This document shows, in pieces, positions 1-8,928 of a stretch of 64,000 nucleotides of DNA; position 1 is the stretch's first letter, and the number at the start of each line of letters is the position of its first letter. Where the stretch lies: NCBI RefSeq assembly GCF_900141815.1, contig NZ_FQYR01000005.1, forward strand, positions 496,001 to 560,000, given 5' to 3'. The notes beneath the pieces were generated by a model. It was given only the letters and a program-made list of their open reading frames with translations. It was not told the DNA's origin and searched no databases. Made by a program: the position numbers and the translations under genes. This stretch comes from Rubritalea squalenifaciens DSM 18772. Lineage in GTDB: Bacteria > Verrucomicrobiota > Verrucomicrobiia > Verrucomicrobiales > Akkermansiaceae.

Positions 1-677
1 TGGAGCTGCGTCTGCATGCCCGGGGAATCCATACGGTAAAGCAGCTCTGTGAAGCCTCGCGCAGCAAGCTGCATTCGGTATGGGGCTCGATCGAGGGTGA
101 ACGGCTGTGGATGAACCTGCATGGGGCGGTGCTTCCCGAGCGTGAGGTGGAGCGGCGCAGCATCGGCCATTCTCATGTCCTGTCTCCGGAAAAACGCGAG
201 CAGGACAAGGCGCTGCCCGTGCTGCACAAGCTTACGCAGAAGGCGGCGGTGCGGCTGCGCTCTCATGGCATGTTAGCCGGATCTCTGCACATTCAGATCC
301 GCTATGTACACGGACCTAGCTGGGCGGCGGAGTGCCGTTTCGAGCATAGCGCGGATTCTATCTTGTTTGCGCGGACGGTGAAAAGACTCTGGCGGCAACG
401 CCCGGACAAGAGCACCAAAATCCTCAAACTCTCGATGACGCTGGCGCATTTGTTAGAAGAGGCGAACCACACGCCATCGTTGTTTGAGGCGGACATGCGG
501 CCCCGCATGGAGCTTTCCCGGACAATGGACCGGATCCAGGCGAAGCTGGGCAGGAAGGCGATCCATCTGGGTTGTGACCATGATGCGCTGGCTGATGCGC
601 CGATGCGGATTTCCTTCACCCACATTCCAGACTTAGGTCTGGAGGGCTCTGCGGATCTCCATGAGGACGAAGCCTAG
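1..677 (+). CDS. Y-family DNA polymerase (DinB/UmuC-like), C-terminal part
   Basis: The reading frame is open from base 3, so the gene begins outside the window and only the last ~225 residues are present. The visible part starts with a thumb-like helix-hairpin segment (GIHTVKQL, then WGSIEG and LHG) and continues into the little-finger domain: RSIGHSHVL, a KAAVRLR helix, a WAAECRF strand, and a C-terminal RISFTHIPD strand, which is where proteins of this family usually end. It is expected to do translesion DNA synthesis. The catalytic palm with its acidic residues lies upstream and cannot be checked. The last dozen residues (after HIPDL) look non-native because this DNA is antisense to a NADAR-gene relic. 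A GC-rich hairpin follows the stop codon. Confidence 0.85.
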   Translation, partial: ELRLHARGIHTVKQLCEASRSKLHSVWGSIEGERLWMNLHGAVLPEREVERRSIGHSHVLSPEKREQDKALPVLHKLTQKAAVRLRSHGMLAGSLHIQIRYVHGPSWAAECRFEHSADSILFARTVKRLWRQRPDKSTKILKLSMTLAHLLEEANHTPSLFEADMRPRMELSRTMDRIQAKLGRKAIHLGCDHDALADAPMRISFTHIPDLGLEGSADLHEDEA

Positions 678-690
678 CAGATTTAGCCCC
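627..690 (-). pseudogene. Relic of a NADAR-family gene (C-terminal codons only)
   Basis: Read on the minus strand, about 18 codons plus the stop match the C-terminus of the intact NADAR gene at 8186-8740: GLNLLGFVLMEIRRALQT-stop here against GLNLLGFALMDVRTALQK-stop there. The nucleotide match continues a few bases past the stop (CTGGAATGTG). The rest of the gene is absent; the match ends at the GC-rich hairpin at 688-711. The relic overlaps the 3' codons of the plus-strand polymerase gene, so it is either a decayed duplicate or a copy that recombined onto the polymerase end. Confidence 0.65.
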
Positions 691-711
691 CCCCTTAATG
701 ATAAGGGGGGC
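687..711. terminator. GC-rich hairpin between convergent genes
   Basis: A perfect stem of CCCCCCTTA with TAAGGGGGG around a 4-base loop lies between the polymerase stop and the stop of the convergent CotH gene. No long T-run follows on either strand, so it may be a weak bidirectional terminator or an mRNA-stabilising hairpin. Confidence 0.5.
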
Positions 712-741
712 AGAAGTGGCTATGATCTTGTAAATCCGCAG

Positions 742-3700
742 TTAGGGGGTGAGGACTCTGAGTCGCATGAACTGCTGCTTCTTTGCGGGGGAGGCGGGAG
801 AGCTTAAGCGCCATTTACGGGTGTTCGTGCCGTCGCCATTATCGCTATCTGACATCAGTTCGATATCTACTCCGAGAATGGCATCCTCCCAGAAGCCGAG
901 GTCGTTTGAGACTTGTGGAATCACATAGGTATTACCAAGATTGCGAATGTTTGTCTCTAGGGTGAGGTACTGGGCGGGGTTTCCATCAATGTTTAAAGTT
1001 TCTAGCTTGGGAATGTGAGTGAAGCCGCTCCCCCGAATGTCTCGGCCCAAGGCGTAACTGGCCATTTCACTCCAGCCGCCCACAACCGCTAGGGGGTCAG
1101 TTTCACCGCGGGCAGCCAGCCATGCATCAAACAAGTAGCTCGCCCCAGCCGGAGTACCGCCAATGATGTTTTCTGCAGCCCAGTTTGTTGGGATATTGTG
1201 ATCTGGGCGTGTGCTGGGGTTCTGCAGGAGTAGGGAAGAACCTGATGCTAGAGGCCACGGAGAGGTATTCATATAAGTGAAGCTTTGAATCGTGCTGTTA
1301 GTAGAATCATCTAGTTTCACTTTTTCGCCCCCATTGTTTAGGGATGTACCGTCTGTAAATTCTCCGGCGATGAGCGAGGATACACCCGTGCCATAGGCGG
1401 CTTCAAACGCTGTGCGGTCTTTCACGACCAGCACACTCTTGCCCGGTGCTAGTGAGGTGACAGAAGATCCTGTAAAGCTGAACTCAATACCGTCGGAGAA
1501 ATGGACGCCTGTTAGGCTGACTGTTTCTGTGGTGGAGATATTGGTTATCTCGATGAATTCTGCATTTGGGTTAGCAGGAGAGTTGTAGAGGAACTCGGAG
1601 ACGACTAGGTAGCGCTGGGCGTCAGACGGGCTACCACTGTAGTTGTAGGTTTGCACCGTTTCTGAGCGTTCGTTTTTAAGGATGAGATCTTCCCCAAAGC
1701 TGGACAAGTGGCCTGCATAGGGACCTGTGACTAGGCGTTTCTCGTTACCCCTTGGTGACGAGGAGCGGGTGACAAACTTATCGAGTTTGGGAGACACGTA
1801 GAGTGTTCCGTTCCTGGGGATGACAGTGCCAGCTGGGAAGGTGAATTCTACACCGCTGGAGATGCTCCAGCCACTGATGTCGATTTCTGTGCTCTCACTG
1901 TTAGTCAGTCGGATATACTCCTGATCTTGATCTCCTCCGGCAGGGTTATAGTCCACCGCATCAATGACGACGTTTGGGTTCGTGGGTTGTGAGCCTGGGA
2001 TGACCACACTCATGCCTGAAATAGTGACCGTAAATTGATTGTGGAGATCACTTCTGCGTTCAGGTATTTCTGTGTTTCTCAGAGAGGAGTAACCACTGCT
2101 AGATGGGCCTGAGAGACCTGCCATGGAATAATAGATCTCATCGACACGGTTCTCAAACCAGCTTCCTGTGGAGCTGGTCTTCACATGGGTGTCCATCAGT
2201 GTCCTGATCCTACGTAGGTACATGCGTTGCATCTCTATATCCTCGAAGGCCACATCGTAGAGCCGGTTCCACTGGTTGGCTCCATCTGCTGTAGGGAAAT
2301 CCTGTGTGCCAAAGAAAGGATGTTCTACTCGGGTAGCTCCATGACTGCCAACGATGCCAAGGCTCCAATCCAGATCCCAGGGGAGCATGCGCCAGCGGCC
2401 ATCGCCTGCCGCATCTTTGTACATGTAGAAGTTCTTACGCACATCGTCAGACATCTGGAGAATGCTTCGCACAGCCATGTAATTGGTGAACTGCTGGACG
2501 TCCATGTTGTCGTAAAAGCTATAAATCCTGGCCGTAGAGCTAGTCTGTTTGAGGTCGTTGGTGAATGATACCACGGAGCTTAGATCATTCTTGTCCCCGG
2601 TTTTTCTCTCTACACCAGTCGTCGCATCATTGAGGCCGGGATTCAGGTTGCTTCTCTGGACGAATTTGTAGAGCTCTCCGCCTTCATCATCATAGCCATT
2701 GCGCTTGAGGTAGTCTTCATCGACTTGTTCGATGAGTATGCTGATGCGGTCAAAGGAACCGTTTAGCTTGAGTTCCACAGGGAAAGTTTCGCAGCCCGCG
2801 TTCCCTGCTTCTTGGAAGAAATTGAATCCCAAGGTTTGTCTCACGTAGGAAGAATCCGATCCATTGGCATTCATGTTGACCTCACCCACCGAGGGCATGT
2901 CAGCATTGATGTAGAGGGGGAAGCCTTTGTTGAAGTCGAACTTCTGAGAGCTGTTGTTCGTGGCACCGCCACGCTGTCTAACATAGATGTTGTCGTAGAA
3001 TTTGTTGGAGTAATAAACAGAAGCTCGGGCTCCGGTTCGAGTACGTGAAGCTGATTCGTTTTGGGTGAACCAATACATCACAGGGATTGCACCAGATTGT
3101 TGGACTGCGATCACCGTGCCATAGTATTCAGGAGACTGGCTGTTGCCCGTGTTATCCACCTGCATGGGCATGCGCGATTCTTCGCCGCCGATATCATCGG
3201 CGATCACCGTCCAGCGCAGCATGTCTCCTGGTCCAGAGGCTGAAGCAGGAATGATAGCAGCATAGATGCCGTCTCCTGCGATAGAGTCTCCGTTCGTGCC
3301 ATTGTCCACCATGGTCAGGCTGACTTCAGAGCCGTAGTCTACCCTGTACTTCAGAGTCACCGTGTTGACGGCCGCGTCACGAGCCTGGACATGGGCTGTT
3401 ACGGTGAGGTTTTGTGAGTCTGTGAGTGGCGGTGGATTTTCAGTCACCTCTGAGATGATCGGTCCGGGGTTTACCGCTCCGCCCTGATTGATGGCACCTG
3501 GAGAAGGCTCGGAGAGGTAGGTGTAATTTCCTGAGCCTGAAACGACCGCTGCATGCAGTTCCGGGAGGAGTAGCATGTCGCTGCTGGTGGCGGACTGATT
3601 GATGAGGCGAATGGCCAACACATTGTTTCCCGTACGTAGATGACCGATGTAGGAACTCAGGTCAAAGTCAACATAGCTACCAGACTCTCCCGCCGAGGTG

Positions 3701-5034
3701 TTGGTGTCATTGGCATTCGCCACACTCACTCCATTGATGAATGCTTGGAAGCCGTCATCATAGCGTAACTTCAAGGTGAGAGCGCTGATGTCTGATGGGT
3801 CGCTTACGTTGAAATCGAAACGTGCCCACAGCTGGGTCGTATCCGTATCGAGATTAGTCAGCAGGACGTTTTCATAACCAGATCCAACTTCGTAGCCGAT
3901 GCCAGCCTGTGCGCGGGTTTGACCGAAGCTGGTGAAAGGAATGGATATGTTACTGTTCTGTGAACCGAGAGTGGCGCTGGAGCTGAACGTCCACTCATTA
4001 TCCGTATCGCTATCCCTGCTACCGGTACGAATGATTTTGTTAGAAGTTGAATTGCCACTCGCTCTCGGAGTGCCTGACCAGGGGATGTCTGTGTAGGTGA
4101 CTTGTACGGACTGGCTGGAGATGACGGTATTCAGGTTGAAGGTGCGGAGCTCCGCTTCAGTATAGCCCCAGACTACGAAGTCCATGACTTCGCCAGCATT
4201 GTTGCAGAGCATGGTCCATCCGCGGGCCCCTGCATTGTCCCAGGCGATGTTACCTAAACTGCCTGTGTTTTCAGTGTAGACTTGTATGCCGCCGGCTCCA
4301 ATAGAGCTTGGCAGGAATGCGAGAAATTCCTCAGCGTCATTGATGTTGCCACTCGTGCCGGCTCCAAAAACCAAATACCAGCCGGAGGTGTTTACGCTGG
4401 AGTCTGAGACATTCTGAATTTCCACGGCATCCGGGCTGCCCGTATCACATTCGGTGATGACTACGCCGACATCACTGCTGCGCGCGCCAAGCCAGCTACT
4501 GTCATCGAAATCATGATTGGTCCATGTAGGGGCAGGGGTAGTGAGAGTATAGCGTAGAGTGGCATTGGAATCCACGAGCATGCTGGCCGTATTCAGTCCG
4601 TAGCTCACATCTTCGCTCTGAGCGGGAAAGGGATTGAATTCTGACGTCTTTGTGGTGCCGTCTGGCTTAACCAGAGCGAGGTACTCGCCTCCGCTACTCA
4701 ATTTGAAGCCTGTATGAAGCTCGCTTCCAGAGACTGCCCGATCCTTGTCCGAGGCAAATACAATCAGATAGCCGCCAGCTGGGAGCACCGTGCTGGGGAA
4801 GGTCCATTTGTCGAGATTGGTGGCATTGTCTGTTAGGTGCCATCCGCCCAGATTGATCGCCGTGCTATCGGGGTTGTAGATTTCTATCCAGTCGGAGAAC
4901 TCTCCATCTTCGTCGGCCAGCTCGCTATCATTCGATGCTAGGAATTCGGAGATGACAGGATCCGCCCAGGATGTGGACGTCACCGAGAAGATCATGAGGC
5001 CAAGCAGGCCTGAGAATGAGGTGAGGGGCTTCAT
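742..5034 (-). CDS. Secreted CotH-kinase-fold / lamin-tail domain protein
   Basis: A 1430-residue exported protein. A signal peptide (~1-24, ending TSWA) leads into a lamin-tail domain (~27-110, SDWIEIYNP, GGWHLTD) and a second lamin-tail-like region. A CotH domain follows at ~640-990: RQRGGATN, then SDSSYVRQTLGFNFF, an ELKLNG strand, and MLPWDLDWSLG with the acidic metal-binding motif. Two more lamin-tail domains (EYIRLTNS, EFIEITN) come after it. The C-terminal ~80 residues resemble the module at the end of other large verrucomicrobial secreted proteins. CotH proteins of the spore-coat family are atypical protein kinases; activity here is inference. It is the last gene of an operon and starts 1 base after DUF4956. 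Linkage of CotH to DUF4956 and VTC-domain genes is a recurrent bacterial arrangement. Confidence 0.85.
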   Translation of the reverse strand: MKPLTSFSGLLGLMIFSVTSTSWADPVISEFLASNDSELADEDGEFSDWIEIYNPDSTAINLGGWHLTDNATNLDKWTFPSTVLPAGGYLIVFASDKDRAVSGSELHTGFKLSSGGEYLALVKPDGTTKTSEFNPFPAQSEDVSYGLNTASMLVDSNATLRYTLTTPAPTWTNHDFDDSSWLGARSSDVGVVITECDTGSPDAVEIQNVSDSSVNTSGWYLVFGAGTSGNINDAEEFLAFLPSSIGAGGIQVYTENTGSLGNIAWDNAGARGWTMLCNNAGEVMDFVVWGYTEAELRTFNLNTVISSQSVQVTYTDIPWSGTPRASGNSTSNKIIRTGSRDSDTDNEWTFSSSATLGSQNSNISIPFTSFGQTRAQAGIGYEVGSGYENVLLTNLDTDTTQLWARFDFNVSDPSDISALTLKLRYDDGFQAFINGVSVANANDTNTSAGESGSYVDFDLSSYIGHLRTGNNVLAIRLINQSATSSDMLLLPELHAAVVSGSGNYTYLSEPSPGAINQGGAVNPGPIISEVTENPPPLTDSQNLTVTAHVQARDAAVNTVTLKYRVDYGSEVSLTMVDNGTNGDSIAGDGIYAAIIPASASGPGDMLRWTVIADDIGGEESRMPMQVDNTGNSQSPEYYGTVIAVQQSGAIPVMYWFTQNESASRTRTGARASVYYSNKFYDNIYVRQRGGATNNSSQKFDFNKGFPLYINADMPSVGEVNMNANGSDSSYVRQTLGFNFFQEAGNAGCETFPVELKLNGSFDRISILIEQVDEDYLKRNGYDDEGGELYKFVQRSNLNPGLNDATTGVERKTGDKNDLSSVVSFTNDLKQTSSTARIYSFYDNMDVQQFTNYMAVRSILQMSDDVRKNFYMYKDAAGDGRWRMLPWDLDWSLGIVGSHGATRVEHPFFGTQDFPTADGANQWNRLYDVAFEDIEMQRMYLRRIRTLMDTHVKTSSTGSWFENRVDEIYYSMAGLSGPSSSGYSSLRNTEIPERRSDLHNQFTVTISGMSVVIPGSQPTNPNVVIDAVDYNPAGGDQDQEYIRLTNSESTEIDISGWSISSGVEFTFPAGTVIPRNGTLYVSPKLDKFVTRSSSPRGNEKRLVTGPYAGHLSSFGEDLILKNERSETVQTYNYSGSPSDAQRYLVVSEFLYNSPANPNAEFIEITNISTTETVSLTGVHFSDGIEFSFTGSSVTSLAPGKSVLVVKDRTAFEAAYGTGVSSLIAGEFTDGTSLNNGGEKVKLDDSTNSTIQSFTYMNTSPWPLASGSSLLLQNPSTRPDHNIPTNWAAENIIGGTPAGASYLFDAWLAARGETDPLAVVGGWSEMASYALGRDIRGSGFTHIPKLETLNIDGNPAQYLTLETNIRNLGNTYVIPQVSNDLGFWEDAILGVDIELMSDSDNGDGTNTRKWRLSSPASPAKKQQFMRLRVLTP

Positions 5035-5035
5035 A

Positions 5036-5746
5036 TCAGTATTCTAAGTTGTTACCGCGAATGGTGGTTAAGAGTACTCGGTTGTTTCCGGAAGCCACCT
5101 GCATGTGCTCCATGAAATCTGCCAATTGGGTGGTTTCCTTGAGAGTCACTCCATAGACGAGCTCGGTCATCATGCCTGCTTGTACGGATTCTACGCTACG
5201 TAGTTCAGCCTCATCAGCGAACTTATTTAAGATGGGGTTGAAGGCCTCATCATAATGAATGTCATTGGTGATGCGGACCCTGAGGCTGTGGCTAATCCTT
5301 TTCGGTGCGAAGAGGTCTTTTTTAGCCAGCAGATAGACTGCTGCACTGACGATGCCCATCACGACGGCTACCAGCCATAGCCTTTCCAAAGGTAAGGCTC
5401 CCATGCTGAGTCCTGTAGCCATAGACATGAATACAAAGGCTAGATCCCGTGCCTGGGTGAGATTTCTCCTGAACCGAATAATGGAGAATGCGGCAAACAT
5501 GCCGAAGGCTATTTGACCACCACCTTCACCTCTAACGATAAGGATGATAATGGTGACCACCGTACCAATAATCACCAGAGTATGAACGAAGTCTTGGGAA
5601 TATTTTTTTCCTCTGTAGGTGGACTGGTAAAGTGCAGCGAGTGCTAAGTTGAGCAACAGGCTGACTAAAACTGCCACAATAATATTGGCAACGGAGGGGT
5701 TATTGGGGGAGGAACTGAAAAATTGATCTAAGAATGCAAGAGGCAT
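5036..5746 (-). CDS. DUF4956 family membrane protein
   Basis: A 236-residue inner-membrane protein with about four N-terminal hydrophobic segments: residues ~20-40, 55-70, a glycine-rich stretch near 75-90 containing GEGGGQIAFGMFAAFSIIRFR, and ~105-140. A soluble C-terminal domain of ~90 residues follows. The FSIIRFR and ARDLAFVF patterns are typical of DUF4956. The biochemical function of the family is unknown. It sits between the polyphosphate-polymerase gene (35-base gap) and the CotH gene (1-base gap), which suggests one transcript and a joint role at the envelope, possibly handling polyphosphate or a phosphorylated surface protein (inference). Confidence 0.85.
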   Translation of the reverse strand: MPLAFLDQFFSSSPNNPSVANIIVAVLVSLLLNLALAALYQSTYRGKKYSQDFVHTLVIIGTVVTIIILIVRGEGGGQIAFGMFAAFSIIRFRRNLTQARDLAFVFMSMATGLSMGALPLERLWLVAVVMGIVSAAVYLLAKKDLFAPKRISHSLRVRITNDIHYDEAFNPILNKFADEAELRSVESVQAGMMTELVYGVTLKETTQLADFMEHMQVASGNNRVLLTTIRGNNLEY

Positions 5747-5781
5747 GGTGTGGGAAGCGTGTGATGTGAGATGAGAAATAT

Positions 5782-6600
5782 TTAGCGAGTGAGTAATGCT
5801 GGGATACAGGCATCTGGCGGAGGAGCAGTGAAGGGAGAGCTGTCGGGCTCAAGCAGCAATTCTCGGATGGCAGGATCGAAGGTCTCCAGAGCGGTGCAGA
5901 ATTTGCTGTAGCTTTGGCGGACCAAACTGTGATCACCGATGAGGTTTCTCAGCCAAATCGGGATCACCGAGTTTGTTTTAATCTCCAGGATGCTTTGGTC
6001 TTCACGAAGCAGATAGTGCTCGAAGTCTCGAGTGTCGGCTTTCAGCGGCAGGTGGCCAAAGCGGCAGGCGATTCCAGAATCCATTGTGATGCGTAAATCT
6101 GGAGCATCTTCTCGGCCTACATAGACTTCACGGTCATAGCGCATGGTGCAGAGGAACTTGAAGTCCCGGTCTTCCACGAGTTGGCGAATCTCTCTGAGAA
6201 TCATCCGAGTGGATCGTGGCTGTTGGTCCAAGTTCGCCAGCAGGTGACCACCGTCTCCTTCGACCAAGTCTAGCGCATCCTCGGTGCTGAGCATCAGCCG
6301 GCGCTTCGCGCCACGGCCAAAATGCTTGTGCTTTACCTCGATAAAGGTGGTGGGAGGCAGCTCGCCATTCTCGGAGCCATAGACCCGGATGCGTAGTTTG
6401 CGTCGGCTTTTTTGAGTGCGCTGCTTTTCCCAATAACAATCGCGGTATTCATTGTCATAGTATTGGGAAATGATCGGATAGTGAGTCGTCCCGGTGATGG
6501 CATCACAGGTGGTGTTCCTGCGGATTTCCTCCACGAGACGTTCTCTCAATGAGCGATCGACCAGAAACTTAAATTCTACTCTGTCTAAGCGATTCATCAT
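5782..6600 (-). CDS. VTC-domain polyphosphate polymerase-like protein
   Basis: A ~272-residue protein with the VTC/CYTH-type tunnel fold. Basic and acidic strands expected for binding triphosphate chains are visible: RVEFKFLVDR at the start, RRKLRIRVYGS, FIEVKHKHFGRGAKRR, a YDREVY strand, and an ILEIKTN strand near the C-terminus. In yeast, VTC makes polyphosphate from ATP; bacterial members are usually annotated by this domain alone. The start at 6600 (MMNRLDR) is preferred over the longer form from 6681, because the longer one would overlap the porin stop and adds residues unlike the family. The preceding porin and following DUF4956 genes make a single operon likely. Confidence 0.82.
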   Translation of the reverse strand: MMNRLDRVEFKFLVDRSLRERLVEEIRRNTTCDAITGTTHYPIISQYYDNEYRDCYWEKQRTQKSRRKLRIRVYGSENGELPPTTFIEVKHKHFGRGAKRRLMLSTEDALDLVEGDGGHLLANLDQQPRSTRMILREIRQLVEDRDFKFLCTMRYDREVYVGREDAPDLRITMDSGIACRFGHLPLKADTRDFEHYLLREDQSILEIKTNSVIPIWLRNLIGDHSLVRQSYSKFCTALETFDPAIRELLLEPDSSPFTAPPPDACIPALLTR

Positions 6601-6640
6601 AATGCCTGCAGGTGTCTTTTTGCTCGGCTCTATTAGATAC

Positions 6641-7789
6641 TTAGAAGTACATACGAAATGCTGTCCAGAAGGTGACAGCATCGGCGTCCTGTCCGTTGTC
6701 TCGATCTAGCGTCTCGTATTCCACGCCAGTGAGAATCTTGGCGCGATGCCCGCAGAAGTAGTAATTCAGACCCGCATAGATGGTATGGTTTTCATCACCT
6801 TTGCGAGTGTCTGCAGCTTCCTGGGCATAACGTTTGGTTAGGCGGAGGTTGTTTCCGTCTGAGCCAGCATACTGATAACGCATCACGGCTTCCAGCTTGT
6901 CCTCAATCAGGAAATAGGAAGGCATGATGACTGCGCCATAGACTTCCTCGCCATCTAGCAGTTCTCCATACAAGGCATTGAAAAGGATTTCCCATCGACC
7001 ATGCTCAAACTGATATGCCAGCGAGCTGGCCCAGCGAAACTCGAAAATATCGTCTTCAGTGGCTTCTCCGTCGGTAACGTCTACCTCATTGTAGAGGAAG
7101 TCAGCCTGCCAACCTCCATATTCGATGCCCACGTAATAGGCCTCGCTATCATTCCAGCCGCCAATGAAGTCACTGTCATCCTCGGTGCTATAGATGCCGG
7201 CACTAAACTCTGCTCCAAAACGCTCTGCGGAGACTAACAGCCCGGTAGGGCGCTTTCCTGAGTAAAAGTAGTTGCCAATATTCGAGCGCTCTACGGTTTT
7301 GATCTTGCGTGAGGATTCGTGGGATTCAGCTCCGAGCGTAAATTTCTGGCGGCCATAAGAGACCTCGACATCCTCAAAGCCCCAGAGGTCGTCGACCTTG
7401 TAAGAGAGGGTGGCAGTATCAAAATCATCTACGCCCAGGCGGTGGTTGTCAGGTCCACCTTGCTCAAGGTTGAGTCTGGTTTTGAGTTCAAAATATTTCA
7501 GAAAATCTACCTCGACTCCGGCACGCAGGCGGCGGATTTCTGTATACTGCTCGTCAAAGTCCTCGCCATCCATGGCTTCCCCCTCGGTGTAGCCATACTG
7601 CCATTGAAATCTGCCAAAGAAGGTAAGCTCCTGAATATAGGGGTTTTCATCATTCTTATACACCTCACCTATGGATTTTAAGAAATCACAGGCTGAGGTA
7701 TTCTCTTCGGCGGGAGCTAGTTCTCCAGCTTGGGAGAAACTGCACAGTAGGGCGCTTAACGCCAGCATCGTGGGTGTTGTTGAGTACAT
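6641..7789 (-). CDS. Phosphate-selective porin O/P-like outer-membrane protein
   Basis: A 382-residue protein with a signal peptide (~1-21, ending FSQAG). It then shows the alternating aromatic/polar pattern of a beta-barrel (FFGRFQWQYGY, LRAGVEVDFLKYFELKTRLNLEQ, VSYGRQKFTLGAESHES, and a terminal aromatic FRMYF). The layout fits the Porin_O_P (OprO/OprP) family, which moves phosphate or polyphosphate across the outer membrane, although many family members have other substrates. The C-terminal phenylalanine is the usual outer-membrane insertion signal. It is the first gene of the porin/VTC/DUF4956/CotH operon, and that company supports a phosphate-related role. Confidence 0.78.
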   Translation of the reverse strand: MYSTTPTMLALSALLCSFSQAGELAPAEENTSACDFLKSIGEVYKNDENPYIQELTFFGRFQWQYGYTEGEAMDGEDFDEQYTEIRRLRAGVEVDFLKYFELKTRLNLEQGGPDNHRLGVDDFDTATLSYKVDDLWGFEDVEVSYGRQKFTLGAESHESSRKIKTVERSNIGNYFYSGKRPTGLLVSAERFGAEFSAGIYSTEDDSDFIGGWNDSEAYYVGIEYGGWQADFLYNEVDVTDGEATEDDIFEFRWASSLAYQFEHGRWEILFNALYGELLDGEEVYGAVIMPSYFLIEDKLEAVMRYQYAGSDGNNLRLTKRYAQEAADTRKGDENHTIYAGLNYYFCGHRAKILTGVEYETLDRDNGQDADAVTFWTAFRMYF

Positions 7790-7886
7790 GCAATTAGGAG
7801 AGTAGTTGGCTTAATAGAGCAAAAGGCACAAAACTCCTACACTTGCCGGAAATGCGTGGCTTGACCCCAATTAAGCAGCTAATTTA

Positions 7887-7916
7887 ACTAAACAGTCACA
7901 GAGAATTACTTGTCAA
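7887..7916 (-). promoter_or_regulatory. Candidate promoter of the porin operon
   Basis: On the minus strand a perfect -35 box TTGACA (7911-7916) is followed, 18 bases on, by TTTAGT (7887-7892), a weak -10. This leaves a leader of roughly 90 bases before the porin start. The TTGACA and a nearby CTGTGACT also recall a Pho-box spacing, but the match is poor and no Pho box is claimed. Confidence 0.3.
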
Positions 7917-8185
7917 GGATCCTGTAGTCGTGAAAATGATTTTGAGGGGGTGTTTTTTACTTTTTTGATAGTTGTCGCGATTGCTTGATACTCTGGAAGT
8001 TCTCGCAAGGAATGCCGCGTAAAAAGTAAGTGAATTCCTTACCTAAAGCTGCAGTAATCAGCCTACGGCTTGTCTGATCACAACTGTAAAGCTTAGCCTT
8101 TAGATCAACTTGGAGTGTTTAGGGCCTTAGTGATCTCCTGAGCTTGGGGAACCTCATGATTCGTCTGCACACATTCCAGAGCTTA
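7917..8185. other. Non-coding spacer downstream of the NADAR gene
   Basis: AT-rich spacer between the porin promoter region and the stop of the minus-strand NADAR gene. It contains a small stem (ATCAG/CTGAT around 8057-8080) and no convincing ORF. The last ~15 bases before 8185 (ACATTCCAG) also occur at the end of the polymerase gene near 622, as part of the duplicated NADAR 3' region. Confidence 0.5.
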
Positions 8186-8740
8186 CTATTTCTGGAGGGC
8201 TGTGCGGACATCCATGAGGGCGAAGCCTAGTAGGTTGAGCCCTTTCCATTTGGCAGGATGTTCGGCATTGGTGTCGTCTGCAGCCAGGCCAATGCCCCAG
8301 ATCTTGTCCACCGGGCTGGCCTCTACGAGGATGCGGTTTCCAGTATTGAGAATGAACTCCCGCAACTTGGAGTGCTGGGAGAATTTGGCGAGGTTCGCCT
8401 CGTAGACGATGCGGTAGCGGTGCTGCAGCCAGAGAGACTCGTCGAAATTAGAAATTTGTCGGCCGAAGTCCTTGGCCTGCTTGGGGTGGGAGCTGGTGAG
8501 GATCTTGGCGAGCATGGCCTCATCTCCGAAGAGTCGAGCCTTGGTGGCCATCATGTAATGCTCCGCTGTGGGGTAGAGGGTGTCCTCGATATCGAAGGGG
8601 GCAAACCACCACTGGCTGAAGCAGGCTTTAGTGATGCTTCCGTCTGCTGGAGGGGTGTGGCCCCAGAAGAAGAGGTACTTGAGTCTCTCTCCTGCCTGCT
8701 GGCGCACGATGAGATCACTAACAGATAACGACGGTTGCAT
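8186..8740 (-). CDS. NADAR family N-glycosidase-like protein
   Basis: A 184-residue single-domain protein of the NADAR (YbiA/RibX-like) family. Visible family blocks are FSQWWFAPF with the preceding aromatic FFWG, YPTAEHYMMATKA, a conserved GRQISNFD turn, WLQHRYRIVYEANLAKF, an ILVEAS(P)VDKIWGIGL block and the terminal LLGFALMDVR helix. Family members hydrolyse N-glycosidic bonds in riboflavin-biosynthesis intermediates or remove ADP-ribose from DNA guanine; which applies here cannot be read from sequence. Nothing in the immediate neighbourhood points to a DarT toxin or riboflavin genes. A relic of its C-terminus lies at 627-690. Confidence 0.9.
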   Translation of the reverse strand: MQPSLSVSDLIVRQQAGERLKYLFFWGHTPPADGSITKACFSQWWFAPFDIEDTLYPTAEHYMMATKARLFGDEAMLAKILTSSHPKQAKDFGRQISNFDESLWLQHRYRIVYEANLAKFSQHSKLREFILNTGNRILVEASPVDKIWGIGLAADDTNAEHPAKWKGLNLLGFALMDVRTALQK

Positions 8741-8928
8741 AAGCTCAGAAGAGCACGTTGCTCCAGCTCAATGCAAGCATTCTGTTTGTGGCGGGCTTGT
8801 TTGCTCAGATTCTCTTTGCATGCAGGCTGACTTACCCTAGGTTAGCACTCTGTGTAATCCACTTGCTGTCTTCACTGGTGCTAACAGGTAAAGACGGTGT
8901 GTCAGGAAATGAGAACAATGAGCGAACT

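Noticed and set aside
302-625. Minus-strand ORF of 107 residues inside the polymerase gene
   Set aside because: It is antisense to conserved little-finger codons; the NADAR relic is in a different, adjacent segment and is not part of this ORF.
7880-7920. Pho box upstream of the porin
   Set aside because: Only loose similarity to tandem CTGTCAT-type repeats; kept as an ordinary promoter candidate.
8758-8928. N-terminal extension of the alcohol dehydrogenase
   Set aside because: The extra 57 residues lack family similarity and read through promoter-like DNA; MKTIGYAA at 8929 is the normal family start.
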